A DNA stretch of 64,000 nt, from assembly GCA_031551725.1 (NCBI GenBank), contig JAVBNF010000027.1, positions 1 to 64,000 of the forward strand, in the 5' to 3' direction. Below the pieces are notes generated by a model. That model saw only the letters and a program-made list of their open reading frames with translations. It made no database searches and was not told the origin of the DNA. This DNA is from JAVBNF01 sp031551725 (GTDB lineage: Bacteria; Bacteroidota; Bacteroidia; Bacteroidales; P3). The position numbers and the translations under genes were made by a program. Positions 53,769-61,318 of the stretch are shown here, one piece after another; positions within the stretch are counted from its first letter, which is position 1; each line of letters begins with the position of its first letter.

Positions 53769-53776
53769 TACCTTTG
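53769..53776 (+). promoter_or_regulatory. Promoter -7 box of leader C and paralog C
   Basis: TACCTTTG matches TAnnTTTG; the -33 region is T-rich. Start site near 53783. The distance to the conserved leader is about 65 nt, against about 22 nt for copies A and B, because a repeat lies between. Confidence 0.6.
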
Positions 53777-53787
53777 CGGAAAGAAAA

Positions 53788-53820
53788 GTTAACAAGAAAA
53801 CAGGTTAACGAGTTAACAAG
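53788..53820. repeat. R4 mini-repeat between promoter and leader C
   Basis: GTTAACAAG, AAAACAG, GTTAACGA, GTTAACAAG words in tandem. Copies A and B lack this segment. Confidence 0.75.
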
Positions 53821-53841
53821 AAAATAATAAAACAATAAATT

Positions 53842-54037
53842 TATAGAAAAACACTAATTAAACATAAATAAAGAAAGCGTAAGCTTAAATTCTTTGTTAG
53901 AGAACGACCAATTTTTTGCAGAAAGGATTTATAAGCGATACGCTCATGCTGTGTTCCGGCGTGAGTTGTGTCTTATTTTCTGCATGGTGCTTGGTCGTAC
54001 CTCTAACAAAATAAGATTTCAACTCGCGCCTTTTTTA
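53842..54037 (+). ncRNA. Structured 5' leader, copy C (Fib_succ_major leader RNA)
   Basis: Order: hairpin AAGC-GUAA-GCUU (53875-53886), P1 TTGTTAGAG (53894-53902) with CTCTAACAA (54001-54009), P2 ACGACCAA (53904-53911) with TTGGTCGT (53991-53998), P3 GCAGAAA (53918-53924) with TTTCTGC (53977-53983), then ATAAG with CTTAT. The tip CTCATGC (53943-53949) pairs with GCGTGAG (53959-53965). Alternatively GGCGTGAGTTG (53958-53968) pairs with CAACTCGCGCC (54020-54030), followed by U6 (54031-54036), a possible terminator or pseudoknot. Flanking AT-rich ends can also pair. A GAGATCC/GGATCTC hairpin (54043-54059) sits between the leader and the ATG. Confidence 0.8.
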
Positions 54038-54098
54038 TGCACATTGAGATCCTTCGGATCTCGATTGACTCAAACATAAAAACAAATAAATAACACAC

Positions 54099-56021
54099 AT
54101 GAAAACAAATTTACAATTATCGGCTGCGGCTGTACGGGTATCCCTTGTGGAGACCCCTTCGAACGGCAATGTACGGGCGTATTGCACACGCCCATCAAAA
54201 GGGCACCCGCAAGGGGTGCCCCTACGATTTGCCCAATGGATTTTTCTGCAATTCTGCATTTTTGCATTTCTGCCAATTTTCGCTCAAACCCCCGGCTTGC
54301 CGTTGTATGATTCCCGCGACGGCGAAACCTACAAAACCGTTATTATGCCCGACGGCAAACGCTGGATGGCAGAAAATCTGCGCTATCGCAAGGGTTTGGA
54401 TAATCCTGTTTTTGGGTATAGAGGTTATGGTGGAACAACCGTGACTTCCAACATTGCCGCTCCCGGCACCAATTTGCAGAAGACTTATTATTGTCCAGGC
54501 CCCGGCCCATTTCCAACATCTCCAAATAAAGATACATCTTCACAAGCCGATCCTTTGCGCTGTGAATACGAAGGTTGTTTGTATCCTTTTTGGACGGCTT
54601 ATGGACAAAACCAAGGAACGGCCAATGTTTTTGCTACTTTGGGCGAACAAGGTGTTTGTCCAAACGGTTGGCATTTGCCTTCTGATGGCGAGTGGAGTGC
54701 TTTGGCTACGCAATTAAATAATGATTATTCAAGTCTTTTGGTTCTCAATGCAGGCTATCGGGTAAATACGGGTGTTTATGCTGATCGTACCACGAAAGCC
54801 TATTTTTGGACAAGTACGGGAAGCGGAACTGCTGCTGTTTCCCGTTCTTTTTCCGGAGGTACAATTACAAGAGTTGCTTCTCAGCCTGCTTCGGATGCGC
54901 TTTCTGTGCGCTGTATTGAAGGACGTTGTACGGAGGGCTCTCAGATTGTGTTGACCATGATTGCAAATAATTATGGTTCAGGCTGTACCGCTTACACGGA
55001 GGCCATGACGAGGTATGATACGATTGTTTCACCAAATGCTTCTATATCTCGTAAATACAATCTTACGTTAAATCCTGTTTTGTCCACCGGCACGTGGACA
55101 TATTCGGCTGTTTGCTCCGATTTGCCTGCCGGTGTTGCTTGCACGCCTTCTGCTTCCGGTGCTCAAATTACGCTTGCATTTACCGGGCTTTCTGCTGCTT
55201 CCGACAATCAGGTTTTTACTTTGAAAATTTTAGGTTCCAATTCGAGTTATTGCAAATTAGATACGCAGTTTTTTAATATCAAATTGATTTACAATCCGCC
55301 AGCAGGCGTTAGTCTTCCATATGTTGCAGCCACTTATTCCGGTGCATCCACGGTTTCCTCACATGTTATTAATGCTCCGGGCAGTGATGTTATTGGAGCC
55401 ACAGGTGTTTTGACAGACGGTAGAGATAATAAAACCTACACCACTAAAAAGATGCCCGATGGGCAGTGGTGGATGACCAAGAACTTGGAGGTAGGTACTT
55501 GTCCCAATGATGGTACCGGCTGGAATGAGACTGTAAACTCCACTTGGGGGTCTACCTTCGACCAGGTGTCTAATTGGAATATCAACGGCATAGCTTTGCG
55601 AGGTAAGTGTAGCCAAAATGGTTCTTATGGTTATTTGTATAATTGGATAGCAGCAACGCAGTTTCCTAATGGTTGTGGTTGGGGACAAAATTGTCCTGCA
55701 TCTAATTGGCAGAATAAATGGGTTCAGGGTATTTGTCCCGGCGGTTGGCGTGTTCCCACGGGTGGAGCTTGTGGAGATTTCCAAAACATGCCGGCTTCTA
55801 CCCTTCTATTCACATGGACTTATACTTGGCTTGGTGTTTATGGCGGCTGGTCCGGTATCTATAGATCTCTGTTCGACCAGGGCGCCGTCGCCTATTACTT
55901 GTCTAGTACCCATGTCGACGCCACCCGCTTCAACTGCTTATTCTACAGCGGCGGCGCGGACCCTACGGGCGTCACCAGTAAGCACAGTGGATTCGCTCTC
56001 CGCTGTGTGAAGAACAATTAA
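54099..56021 (+). CDS. Fib_succ_major surface protein, paralog C, with variable-region-like C-terminus
   Basis: A 640-residue exported protein. Residues 10-42 are largely repeat-encoded; the signal-peptide core WIFLQFCIFAFLPIFAQ follows. Domain 1 (about 70-270) has IMPDGKRWMAENLRYRKG, CEYEGCLYPFW, GVCPNGWHLPSDGEW and SVRCIEG. A beta-rich spacer follows, then domain 2 (about 440-640) with KKMPDGQWWMTKNLEVG, GYLYNWIAATQFPNGCGW, GICPGGWRVPTG and FALRCVKNN. The last ~50 codons are strongly biased to C-ending codons, unlike the rest, as in diversity-generating retroelement targets; Fib_succ_major domains are among known targets of such elements. No reverse transcriptase is in the window. Function likely surface ligand binding; inference. 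Confidence 0.82.
   Translation: MKTNLQLSAAAVRVSLVETPSNGNVRAYCTRPSKGHPQGVPLRFAQWIFLQFCIFAFLPIFAQTPGLPLYDSRDGETYKTVIMPDGKRWMAENLRYRKGLDNPVFGYRGYGGTTVTSNIAAPGTNLQKTYYCPGPGPFPTSPNKDTSSQADPLRCEYEGCLYPFWTAYGQNQGTANVFATLGEQGVCPNGWHLPSDGEWSALATQLNNDYSSLLVLNAGYRVNTGVYADRTTKAYFWTSTGSGTAAVSRSFSGGTITRVASQPASDALSVRCIEGRCTEGSQIVLTMIANNYGSGCTAYTEAMTRYDTIVSPNASISRKYNLTLNPVLSTGTWTYSAVCSDLPAGVACTPSASGAQITLAFTGLSAASDNQVFTLKILGSNSSYCKLDTQFFNIKLIYNPPAGVSLPYVAATYSGASTVSSHVINAPGSDVIGATGVLTDGRDNKTYTTKKMPDGQWWMTKNLEVGTCPNDGTGWNETVNSTWGSTFDQVSNWNINGIALRGKCSQNGSYGYLYNWIAATQFPNGCGWGQNCPASNWQNKWVQGICPGGWRVPTGGACGDFQNMPASTLLFTWTYTWLGVYGGWSGIYRSLFDQGAVAYYLSSTHVDATRFNCLFYSGGADPTGVTSKHSGFALRCVKNN
54171..54225. repeat. In-frame palindromic repeat pair in the N-terminus of paralog C
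   Basis: GGGCGT (54175-54180) with ACGCCC (54188-54193), then GGGCACCC (54201-54208) with GGGTGCCC (54214-54221). It has the same GTACGGGCGTATTGC entry and CCCCTACG exit as the repeat in paralog A. Confidence 0.75.
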
Positions 56022-56052
56022 TTTTAATATTTAGAAACTGTTTAAATTTTTG

Positions 56053-56131
56053 ACAGGATGAACAAGATTAACATGTTTTTTATTTTGCCGAAGCAAAATC
56101 ATTCTGTAAATCTTGTTGATCTTGTCTAAAA
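56053..56131. repeat. R10 mini-repeat after paralog C
   Basis: TTGACAGGATGAACAAGATT, a TTTTGCCGAAGCAAAA hairpin and AAATCTTGTTGATCTTGTC in inverted order. It matches the array at 25038-25125. Confidence 0.7.
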
Positions 56132-56344
56132 AGGTTTTTGTCTAATTTTAAACAGTTCCTTAATGTTTTACTCGCCAATGCGAGAGCGAAATAGGAACAT
56201 ATCAGATGGCTGCGCACCTGCGGTGCTCGCCACGACGAACCGGCTGGCACTTAAACAGTAAAAACCAATTTTTAAGGACAAACTTGGTGGTTTCGTCCTC
56301 CGCACGGGTTGCAGAGGGACTTGTTGAAAGGGTTTGTCCTTCTT

Positions 56345-56372
56345 GTAGAGACGCAATGTATTGCGTCTCTGC
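56345..56372. repeat. R1 palindrome, copy 3 (imperfect)
   Basis: GTAGAGACGCAATG and TATTGCGTCTCTGC, the R1 core with two changes from the copies at 3095-3134 and 33328-33355. Confidence 0.8.
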
Positions 56373-56390
56373 AATTACCATATTCATACC

Positions 56391-56418
56391 GGCGGCACAT
56401 TTGTGCTGCCGTTTTTTT
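56391..56418 (+). terminator. Rho-independent terminator
   Basis: GGCGGCAC (56391-56398) pairs with GTGCTGCC across ATTT and is followed by GTTTTTTT. No plus-strand gene ends immediately before it; paralog C ends 370 nt upstream. Confidence 0.65.
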
Positions 56419-56469
56419 AATTAACAACAGCCCTTTAATAACTTTAATTCCCAATTGAGATTTTTTTTG

Positions 56470-56477
56470 TATATTTG
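56470..56477 (+). promoter_or_regulatory. Promoter -7 box of the HTH gene
   Basis: TATATTTG matches TAnnTTTG; start site near 56484, which excludes little of the leader before the ATG at 56523. Confidence 0.5.
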
Positions 56478-56522
56478 TAAAAATTAATTAAATGTTTGCA
56501 AACAAAAAAAACTTTTCTGCCT

Positions 56523-57539
56523 ATGATTCCAACTGTACAATCTGTTAAGGGGCAGCACCCCGGTATTGTGCTGGAAAAAATATTAAAAGAAAGAGGAATA
56601 AAACACCGGCCGTTTGCCGCAAAAATCCACGAACGACCGCCTTCTCTTGTTGCGATTTTAAAAGGTCGCAAAGCCATAACGCCCCGACTTTCGATCGAAA
56701 TCGAACGGGCTTTGGATATTAAAGATAATGAAGGCTATTTCTTTTTACTTCAGGCTTATTACGAATTAGCGGAAGCGAAAGCGAAATTAAACAAAGAAGA
56801 ATTTTTCCCGGATCTTACGCGTATTCGTCCCACACTATTTTGGGACATGGGAGGGCTGAAGAACGTTGAGTGGCAACGCAAGAAACGTTCTGTGATCCGT
56901 CGTGTGTTAAAACGCGGAAATAAAACTGAAATTCGTGAAATTTGCCGTTTCTACGGCCGAATTGTTGTGGCTAACTGTCTTCCGAAGAAAGATCCGATCG
57001 AATGTGCCGCTATCCGCCAAAATCTGACCATTCAATTAGATGGCGAGCAAGTGGCCGATTTGGTTAAATTTTTCAACGAAGCACTTGATAAAATGTGTGG
57101 AAAAGTTGGCACAGAACAAGTGGTTGAAGAAGAAATTGAGCCAACAGCTGAAGCTAAAGTAGAAAAACCGGCTCCTCAACCGGCTGAAAAACCGAAAAAA
57201 GAAAAAATCGTTAAAAAGGCGATTGTTAAAGAAGAAGTTCCGGACGATCCGATGTTGCGCGCGCAGATGCTTTTGAAGCAAAGACAGAAAGAAGAAGAAA
57301 AACAATCTTCATTAATTGCTTTAATGCATGGTGCAGACGATGATGACAATATGGATGAAGCCGAACGTGATGCTTTGAGCAAGCAAATGAAACAGGAATT
57401 GAGACGCCTCGAAAGCCAGCTTAAGGGCACTAAAAAATCGAAGAAGAAAGTAGCAAAGCCTGTTTTGCTTGATGATGACGATGATCCTTCTTTTGGCTCT
57501 CCACCTGAAGGCTCCGATTTATTCGCTTTTGATGATTAA
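56523..57539 (+). CDS. HigA-like HTH protein with DUF6922-like middle and charged tail
   Basis: A 338-residue protein. Residues ~9-75 (HPGIVLEKILKERGIKHRPF, LVAILKGRKAITPRLSIEIE) look like an XRE/HigA-type helix-turn-helix. Residues ~100-140 (TLFWDMGGLKNVEWQRKKRS, VIRRVLKRGNKTEIREICRF) resemble the DUF6922 pattern FWD...R.VI.RVL.RG. From about 200 the chain is highly charged with Lys/Glu runs and an acidic C-terminus (DDDDDPSF). No toxin gene is adjacent, so it is not an obvious toxin-antitoxin module. An in-frame TTG at 56496 is possible but ATG at 56523 is preferred. Function unknown; DNA binding is likely. Confidence 0.65.
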   Translation: MIPTVQSVKGQHPGIVLEKILKERGIKHRPFAAKIHERPPSLVAILKGRKAITPRLSIEIERALDIKDNEGYFFLLQAYYELAEAKAKLNKEEFFPDLTRIRPTLFWDMGGLKNVEWQRKKRSVIRRVLKRGNKTEIREICRFYGRIVVANCLPKKDPIECAAIRQNLTIQLDGEQVADLVKFFNEALDKMCGKVGTEQVVEEEIEPTAEAKVEKPAPQPAEKPKKEKIVKKAIVKEEVPDDPMLRAQMLLKQRQKEEEKQSSLIALMHGADDDDNMDEAERDALSKQMKQELRRLESQLKGTKKSKKKVAKPVLLDDDDDPSFGSPPEGSDLFAFDD

Positions 57540-57540
57540 C

Positions 57541-57585
57541 AAAAAAAAGTAGGGGCTCAAAATTTTTGAGCCCCTACTTTTTTTC
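57541..57585. terminator. Bidirectional terminator with R2 palindrome
   Basis: GTAGGGGCTCAAAA and TTTTGAGCCCCTAC (57549-57577) with A8 before and T7 after. It lies between convergent genes, so it can end both. The hairpin type recurs in the PolA linker. Confidence 0.85.
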
Positions 57586-57603
57586 CTTTTCAAATTTTAC
57601 ATC

Positions 57604-59745
57604 TTAATAATAGAACCAACGATTGTCTTCAACGTTTGCCTTTTCTTTCAAGGCTTCGTTTGTTCCGTTATATACTTGGTTTTGGAATGTTTGCATCATC
57701 TGCATTTGTGTTCCTATGATATAAGCCGGTGTTACTTCCGGTTTGTCCATTGCATCTAATTTTAATACATAAACACCCGAATTTCCTTTAATTGCTTTGC
57801 TCATTGATCCGTCTTTCATACCAAATAAACGACCCACAACTTCCGGCTCAAAACCACCATTCATTCCAACAGAATAAGCGCTGAAAGAAGCATCCATGAT
57901 CGAATCAACCGGAGAGTTCCAAGCAGCTGATAAAGCGTCGATATTTTGATTTTTAGCGATATCGGCATTGGCTTTAGTCATTAATTGCTCGGCTTTTTTC
58001 TCACGGGCTACAATGTATTTGATTTGCGGATTGCTTTTAAATTCATCATAAGACATCACGCCTTTTTCTCTGATTTGACGCAAAGTCGCCACAGCAAACA
58101 TATCCTCGTATTTATATACTTCGGGAGAAATAGCACCCACTTTGGTGTCTTCATTATAAGCCCAACGAACAATATCGCGACAGCTTGCAAGTCCTGGCAA
58201 CTGGTTGTCCATGTTGCCTGTATATTCAGAAGTGCGTTTGTTTAAACCATATTTCGCTACCGCGCTATCAAAACTTTTTGTGGCAATGGCATTGGTTAAG
58301 AAATTGTTAGCGCGTTGAAACGCTTCTTTTGTTGTTTTGTTGCTTGGCTCAATTGGGACATAGACAAAAGCAGCTCTTACTTTTTTGATAGGTGCAGTTT
58401 TTCCGGTAATCATAATAATATGGTATCCGAAATATGTTTCAACCACTTTCACATCACCCACATTTCCTTGAATAACAGCGTCGTTGAATTCCGGAACCAT
58501 CATGCCATCGCGAAACCATTCGAGATCGCCGCCTTTTTCGGAATTACTCTTGTCATCGGACATTTGTTGTGCATATTGTGCAAATAGTACAGGATTTTTG
58601 CCGATAATATTTTTCAGACTGTCAGCTATTTTTTCAGCATCTTCTTTGGTGCGCATTGCTTGGCTTTGTCCACCGGCTGCACCTTGGAAAGAAAGCAAAA
58701 TATGGCTTGCACGCAAAGAATCGGGACGATTTTGTACGCTAATTAATTTTACAAATTCAAATTGATTTCCAACAACACGCGGAGTAAAAGTAGTTCCTGC
58801 GGCAGCAGAAAATAATAAAGAATCCCACGGTGCACGCACTTCGCTTTTCTTTTTAAACGTACTGTCGTACGGCTTAGTAGATTCTGCATTTACGAAATCG
58901 ACAACATTAGATTCGCTTTGCATTTCAGTGTAAAGTGTATTTACGTGATTTTCAATCTCAACCAAGTCTTCGGGAGAAGGTGCTACGCTGAAAGTTACAT
59001 AATCAATAGCGCGCGAATCTTCTTGTTCGAACATGTATTTATGTGATTCGTAATATTTTTTATAATCAGACTCTTCTACTTTCACATCCGTGTCCGGGAT
59101 GCTCATATAAGAAAGGAATGTGGCGCGAGCTTGAGCTTTTTTGCTTACTAAAGCGGCAGATTGAGCCGCAACAGCTTTCGGCACATAGTAGCTTTTGCTA
59201 ACCAATGTGTAATATTTCGATTTCAAGCGGTCTTCTTTCACAAATTTTTCAACATCGGCCAAGACTTTTTTATCTTCCGGGCTTAATTGATCAAAATTGT
59301 TAAAAGTCATCATCACTTGTTGACGGTCGAATGCGCCTGTTTGCGGATTGGTAAACAAACGATATACTTGTTGATGGATGAATTGTCCATAATACATATC
59401 GTTCATTTCTTTTTGCGAAACGGTGATGCCTGTTTTCGCGCAAGCGTCGTTTAACAAATATTCATTCAGCATGTTATCCCATGCCATTTGACGAACTTGG
59501 AACATGTCTTCGGCCGATAAAGGAATATCTTCCCCTTGTGCACGGCGGTAATTGGCGGCAAGTTCCTCAACTTTTGCATCATAAGCATCGTAGTTGATTG
59601 ATTGTCCGCTGATTTTAGCCAACTTTGGTGGTTTGTTGCCGCCTCTTCCAGAGAAAGCATCTTGCAAAATAAATCCGGCGATAGAAACACCGATAAGGCC
59701 TACTAAAAGGCCCGAATGTTTTCTAATTCTACTAATAATTGCCAT
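57604..59745 (-). CDS. PpiD/SurA-type peptidylprolyl isomerase (periplasmic chaperone)
   Basis: A 713-residue protein anchored by an N-terminal helix (SGLLVGLIGVSIAGFIL), then a SurA_N/PpiD-like chaperone region (about 30-300) and a parvulin domain at about 340-450 (ASHILLSFQGAAG, EKIADSLKNIIGKNPVLFAQ, MVPEFNDAVIQGNVGDVKVV, ETYFGYHIIMITG). A further region follows with a second degenerate parvulin-like segment. Such proteins help outer-membrane proteins fold. Full length, with its own promoter upstream. Confidence 0.9.
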   Translation of the reverse strand: MAIISRIRKHSGLLVGLIGVSIAGFILQDAFSGRGGNKPPKLAKISGQSINYDAYDAKVEELAANYRRAQGEDIPLSAEDMFQVRQMAWDNMLNEYLLNDACAKTGITVSQKEMNDMYYGQFIHQQVYRLFTNPQTGAFDRQQVMMTFNNFDQLSPEDKKVLADVEKFVKEDRLKSKYYTLVSKSYYVPKAVAAQSAALVSKKAQARATFLSYMSIPDTDVKVEESDYKKYYESHKYMFEQEDSRAIDYVTFSVAPSPEDLVEIENHVNTLYTEMQSESNVVDFVNAESTKPYDSTFKKKSEVRAPWDSLLFSAAAGTTFTPRVVGNQFEFVKLISVQNRPDSLRASHILLSFQGAAGGQSQAMRTKEDAEKIADSLKNIIGKNPVLFAQYAQQMSDDKSNSEKGGDLEWFRDGMMVPEFNDAVIQGNVGDVKVVETYFGYHIIMITGKTAPIKKVRAAFVYVPIEPSNKTTKEAFQRANNFLTNAIATKSFDSAVAKYGLNKRTSEYTGNMDNQLPGLASCRDIVRWAYNEDTKVGAISPEVYKYEDMFAVATLRQIREKGVMSYDEFKSNPQIKYIVAREKKAEQLMTKANADIAKNQNIDALSAAWNSPVDSIMDASFSAYSVGMNGGFEPEVVGRLFGMKDGSMSKAIKGNSGVYVLKLDAMDKPEVTPAYIIGTQMQMMQTFQNQVYNGTNEALKEKANVEDNRWFYY

Positions 59746-59772
59746 AAGTCGTTATATAATGTTTTAAACCTG

Positions 59773-59780
59773 CAAATTTA
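59773..59780 (-). promoter_or_regulatory. Promoter -7 box of the ppiD-like gene
   Basis: TAAATTTG on the minus strand, the same box as in the rplM promoter. Start site near 59766. Confidence 0.55.
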
Positions 59781-59810
59781 CGTTTTTTCGTTGTAAAATA
59801 AAAATTTATT

Positions 59811-60467
59811 TTACCATTCGGCGATAATTGTTTGTCCGCCTTTAACTATTTGGTCTCTATCTACTTTGATTTTCGTGTCTAACGGGAGGAATAAATCTAC
59901 CCGTGAACCGAATTTAATAAAGCCAAGTTCCTCATTTTGTTTTACATCCTCGCCTTCTTTGGCGTAACAAACAATGCGGCGGGCCACAGCTCCGGCAATT
60001 TGACGAACGAGCACTTCTTTACCGTTTTTATTTTCCAAAACAACTGTCGTGCGCTCATTTAAGGTTGACGATTTCGGATGCCAGGCCACCAAATATTTTC
60101 CGGCATGGTAACGGAACATTTTTACAATACCGTTTGTAGGATAACGATTTACGTGTACATTGAGCGGCGACATGAATACCGAAACTTGCAAACGTTTGTC
60201 TTTAAAGTATTCGGGTTCAAACACTTCTTCGATGATAACGACTTTGCCGTCTGCCGGACATACAATTGCATTTTCTGCAACTGTCATTTCGCGTTTCGGC
60301 ATGCGGAAAAACCAAAGTACTAAGGCTAAAAGTCCGCCAAGCGCCAAATAAGCCAAAATATCCGCCCATAGCGGAAAGCGAAAAATTGTACAACGTAAAA
60401 CAATGAAAATAAGCAATAAACCTGTTGCAATAGCAATGCTTGCGGTTCCTTCTTTATGCAAATACAT
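59811..60467 (-). CDS. psd: Phosphatidylserine decarboxylase proenzyme
   Basis: Converts phosphatidylserine to phosphatidylethanolamine in the inner membrane. The product (218 residues from the ATG at 60467) has two N-terminal helices, MSPLNVHVNRYP, and the self-cleavage site FGSRVDLF, where the Ser becomes the pyruvoyl group. The frame extends to 60497, overlapping cdsA by 28 nt; MYLHKEG at 60467 is the usual family N-terminus and follows the cdsA stop by 2 nt, so it is preferred. Last gene of ftsH-LUD-cdsA-psd. Confidence 0.9.
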   Translation of the reverse strand: MYLHKEGTASIAIATGLLLIFIVLRCTIFRFPLWADILAYLALGGLLALVLWFFRMPKREMTVAENAIVCPADGKVVIIEEVFEPEYFKDKRLQVSVFMSPLNVHVNRYPTNGIVKMFRYHAGKYLVAWHPKSSTLNERTTVVLENKNGKEVLVRQIAGAVARRIVCYAKEGEDVKQNEELGFIKFGSRVDLFLPLDTKIKVDRDQIVKGGQTIIAEW

Positions 60468-60469
60468 AT

Positions 60470-61318
60470 TTAAAAAATTTGGTTGAACTGAATCCATAAA
60501 ATATAGGCGGTAACAAAAGGAATAGCCATTAAGAGGCTATCAAAACGATCGAGAATACCGCCGTGACCGGGCATCAGATTGCCCGAATCTTTCAGATCGA
60601 AACTACGTTTGAACATTGATTCGACCAGATCGCCGAAAATACCGAAAACAACAATAAGAACAGCGATAATAGCCCATTCCTTAAATCCAAGGAACATAGA
60701 GTCGATGGATAAAAGATATGCTGTACCGATACTGAAAATCAGGCCGCCAATGGCTCCTTCCCAGCTTTTTTTCGGGGAAATACGTTCAAACAAGCGGTGT
60801 TTGCCGAATAACATGCCTGTAATATAAGCAAATACGTCGCTTGTCCACAAGATCATGAAAAATCCAAACAGGTATTCCGGCATCCAAAACTCAGAATCGA
60901 GTCCCGGATTCCACAAAATGCTAAGCATGGAAAAAGGCACGCCGACGTACAAAATACCCAATAAAGTTGTGCCGATGTTCGACAAAGGTTTTTCGCTTTT
61001 GCGAAACAATTCGATGATAAATACAAAAGGAATCAGTCCGAAAGCGAGCAGCGTAAGTTCAAACAGCGATTCGGGCAGGAGCGGGCAGAAAAGTCCGAAA
61101 ATACCAATAAACATTAGCGATGCGATGATCATACCGCTTATAATTTGCGGTGACGATTTGGCGTTGAGGTGGTAAAATTCCCATAACGCGAGGTTCATAA
61201 ATGCCAGGAAAATGGCTCCGAATGCAAACGGATCGAGCATGGAACCGAGAATCAGCGCGACAAAAACAACGCCGCTGGCAGTACGTAATATAAGATTTTT
61301 CGAGATTTTCATATTCAA
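60470..61318 (-). CDS. cdsA: Phosphatidate cytidylyltransferase
   Basis: Makes CDP-diacylglycerol, the common precursor of phospholipids, in the inner membrane. The 282-residue polytopic protein carries the family signature near the C-terminus (FGIFGDLVESMFKRSFDLKD, then MPGHGGILDRFDSLLMA). It is directly functional with psd downstream. The stop of the LUD-domain gene and its start are adjacent; a second ATG two codons later is equally plausible. Confidence 0.95.
   Translation of the reverse strand: MNMKISKNLILRTASGVVFVALILGSMLDPFAFGAIFLAFMNLALWEFYHLNAKSSPQIISGMIIASLMFIGIFGLFCPLLPESLFELTLLAFGLIPFVFIIELFRKSEKPLSNIGTTLLGILYVGVPFSMLSILWNPGLDSEFWMPEYLFGFFMILWTSDVFAYITGMLFGKHRLFERISPKKSWEGAIGGLIFSIGTAYLLSIDSMFLGFKEWAIIAVLIVVFGIFGDLVESMFKRSFDLKDSGNLMPGHGGILDRFDSLLMAIPFVTAYILWIQFNQIF

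Larger units (their letters stand above)
56160..56418 (+). other. Hairpin-rich gene-free stretch ending in a terminator
   Basis: No credible gene. It holds CTCGC-CAAT-GCGAG (56171-56184); GC-rich dyads around GGCTGCGCACCTGCGGTGC; a long inverted repeat with AAGGACAAAC (56274-56283) and GTTTGTCCTT (56332-56341) enclosing GTCCTC/GAGGGAC; an R1 palindrome (56345-56372); and a terminator. It could be a noncoding RNA or simply a repeat cluster; I do not recognise a known RNA. Confidence 0.4.

Noticed and set aside
53946..54014. A 22-codon open frame inside the leader RNA, starting MLCSGVSC, present in copies A and C.
   Set aside because: Copy B lacks one T and stops after five codons, and the same bases form covarying helices. 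The protein reading is not conserved; the RNA fold is.
56206..56424. Small open frames on both strands in the gap after paralog C.
   Set aside because: They consist of palindromes and repeats, lack start signals, and overlap each other.
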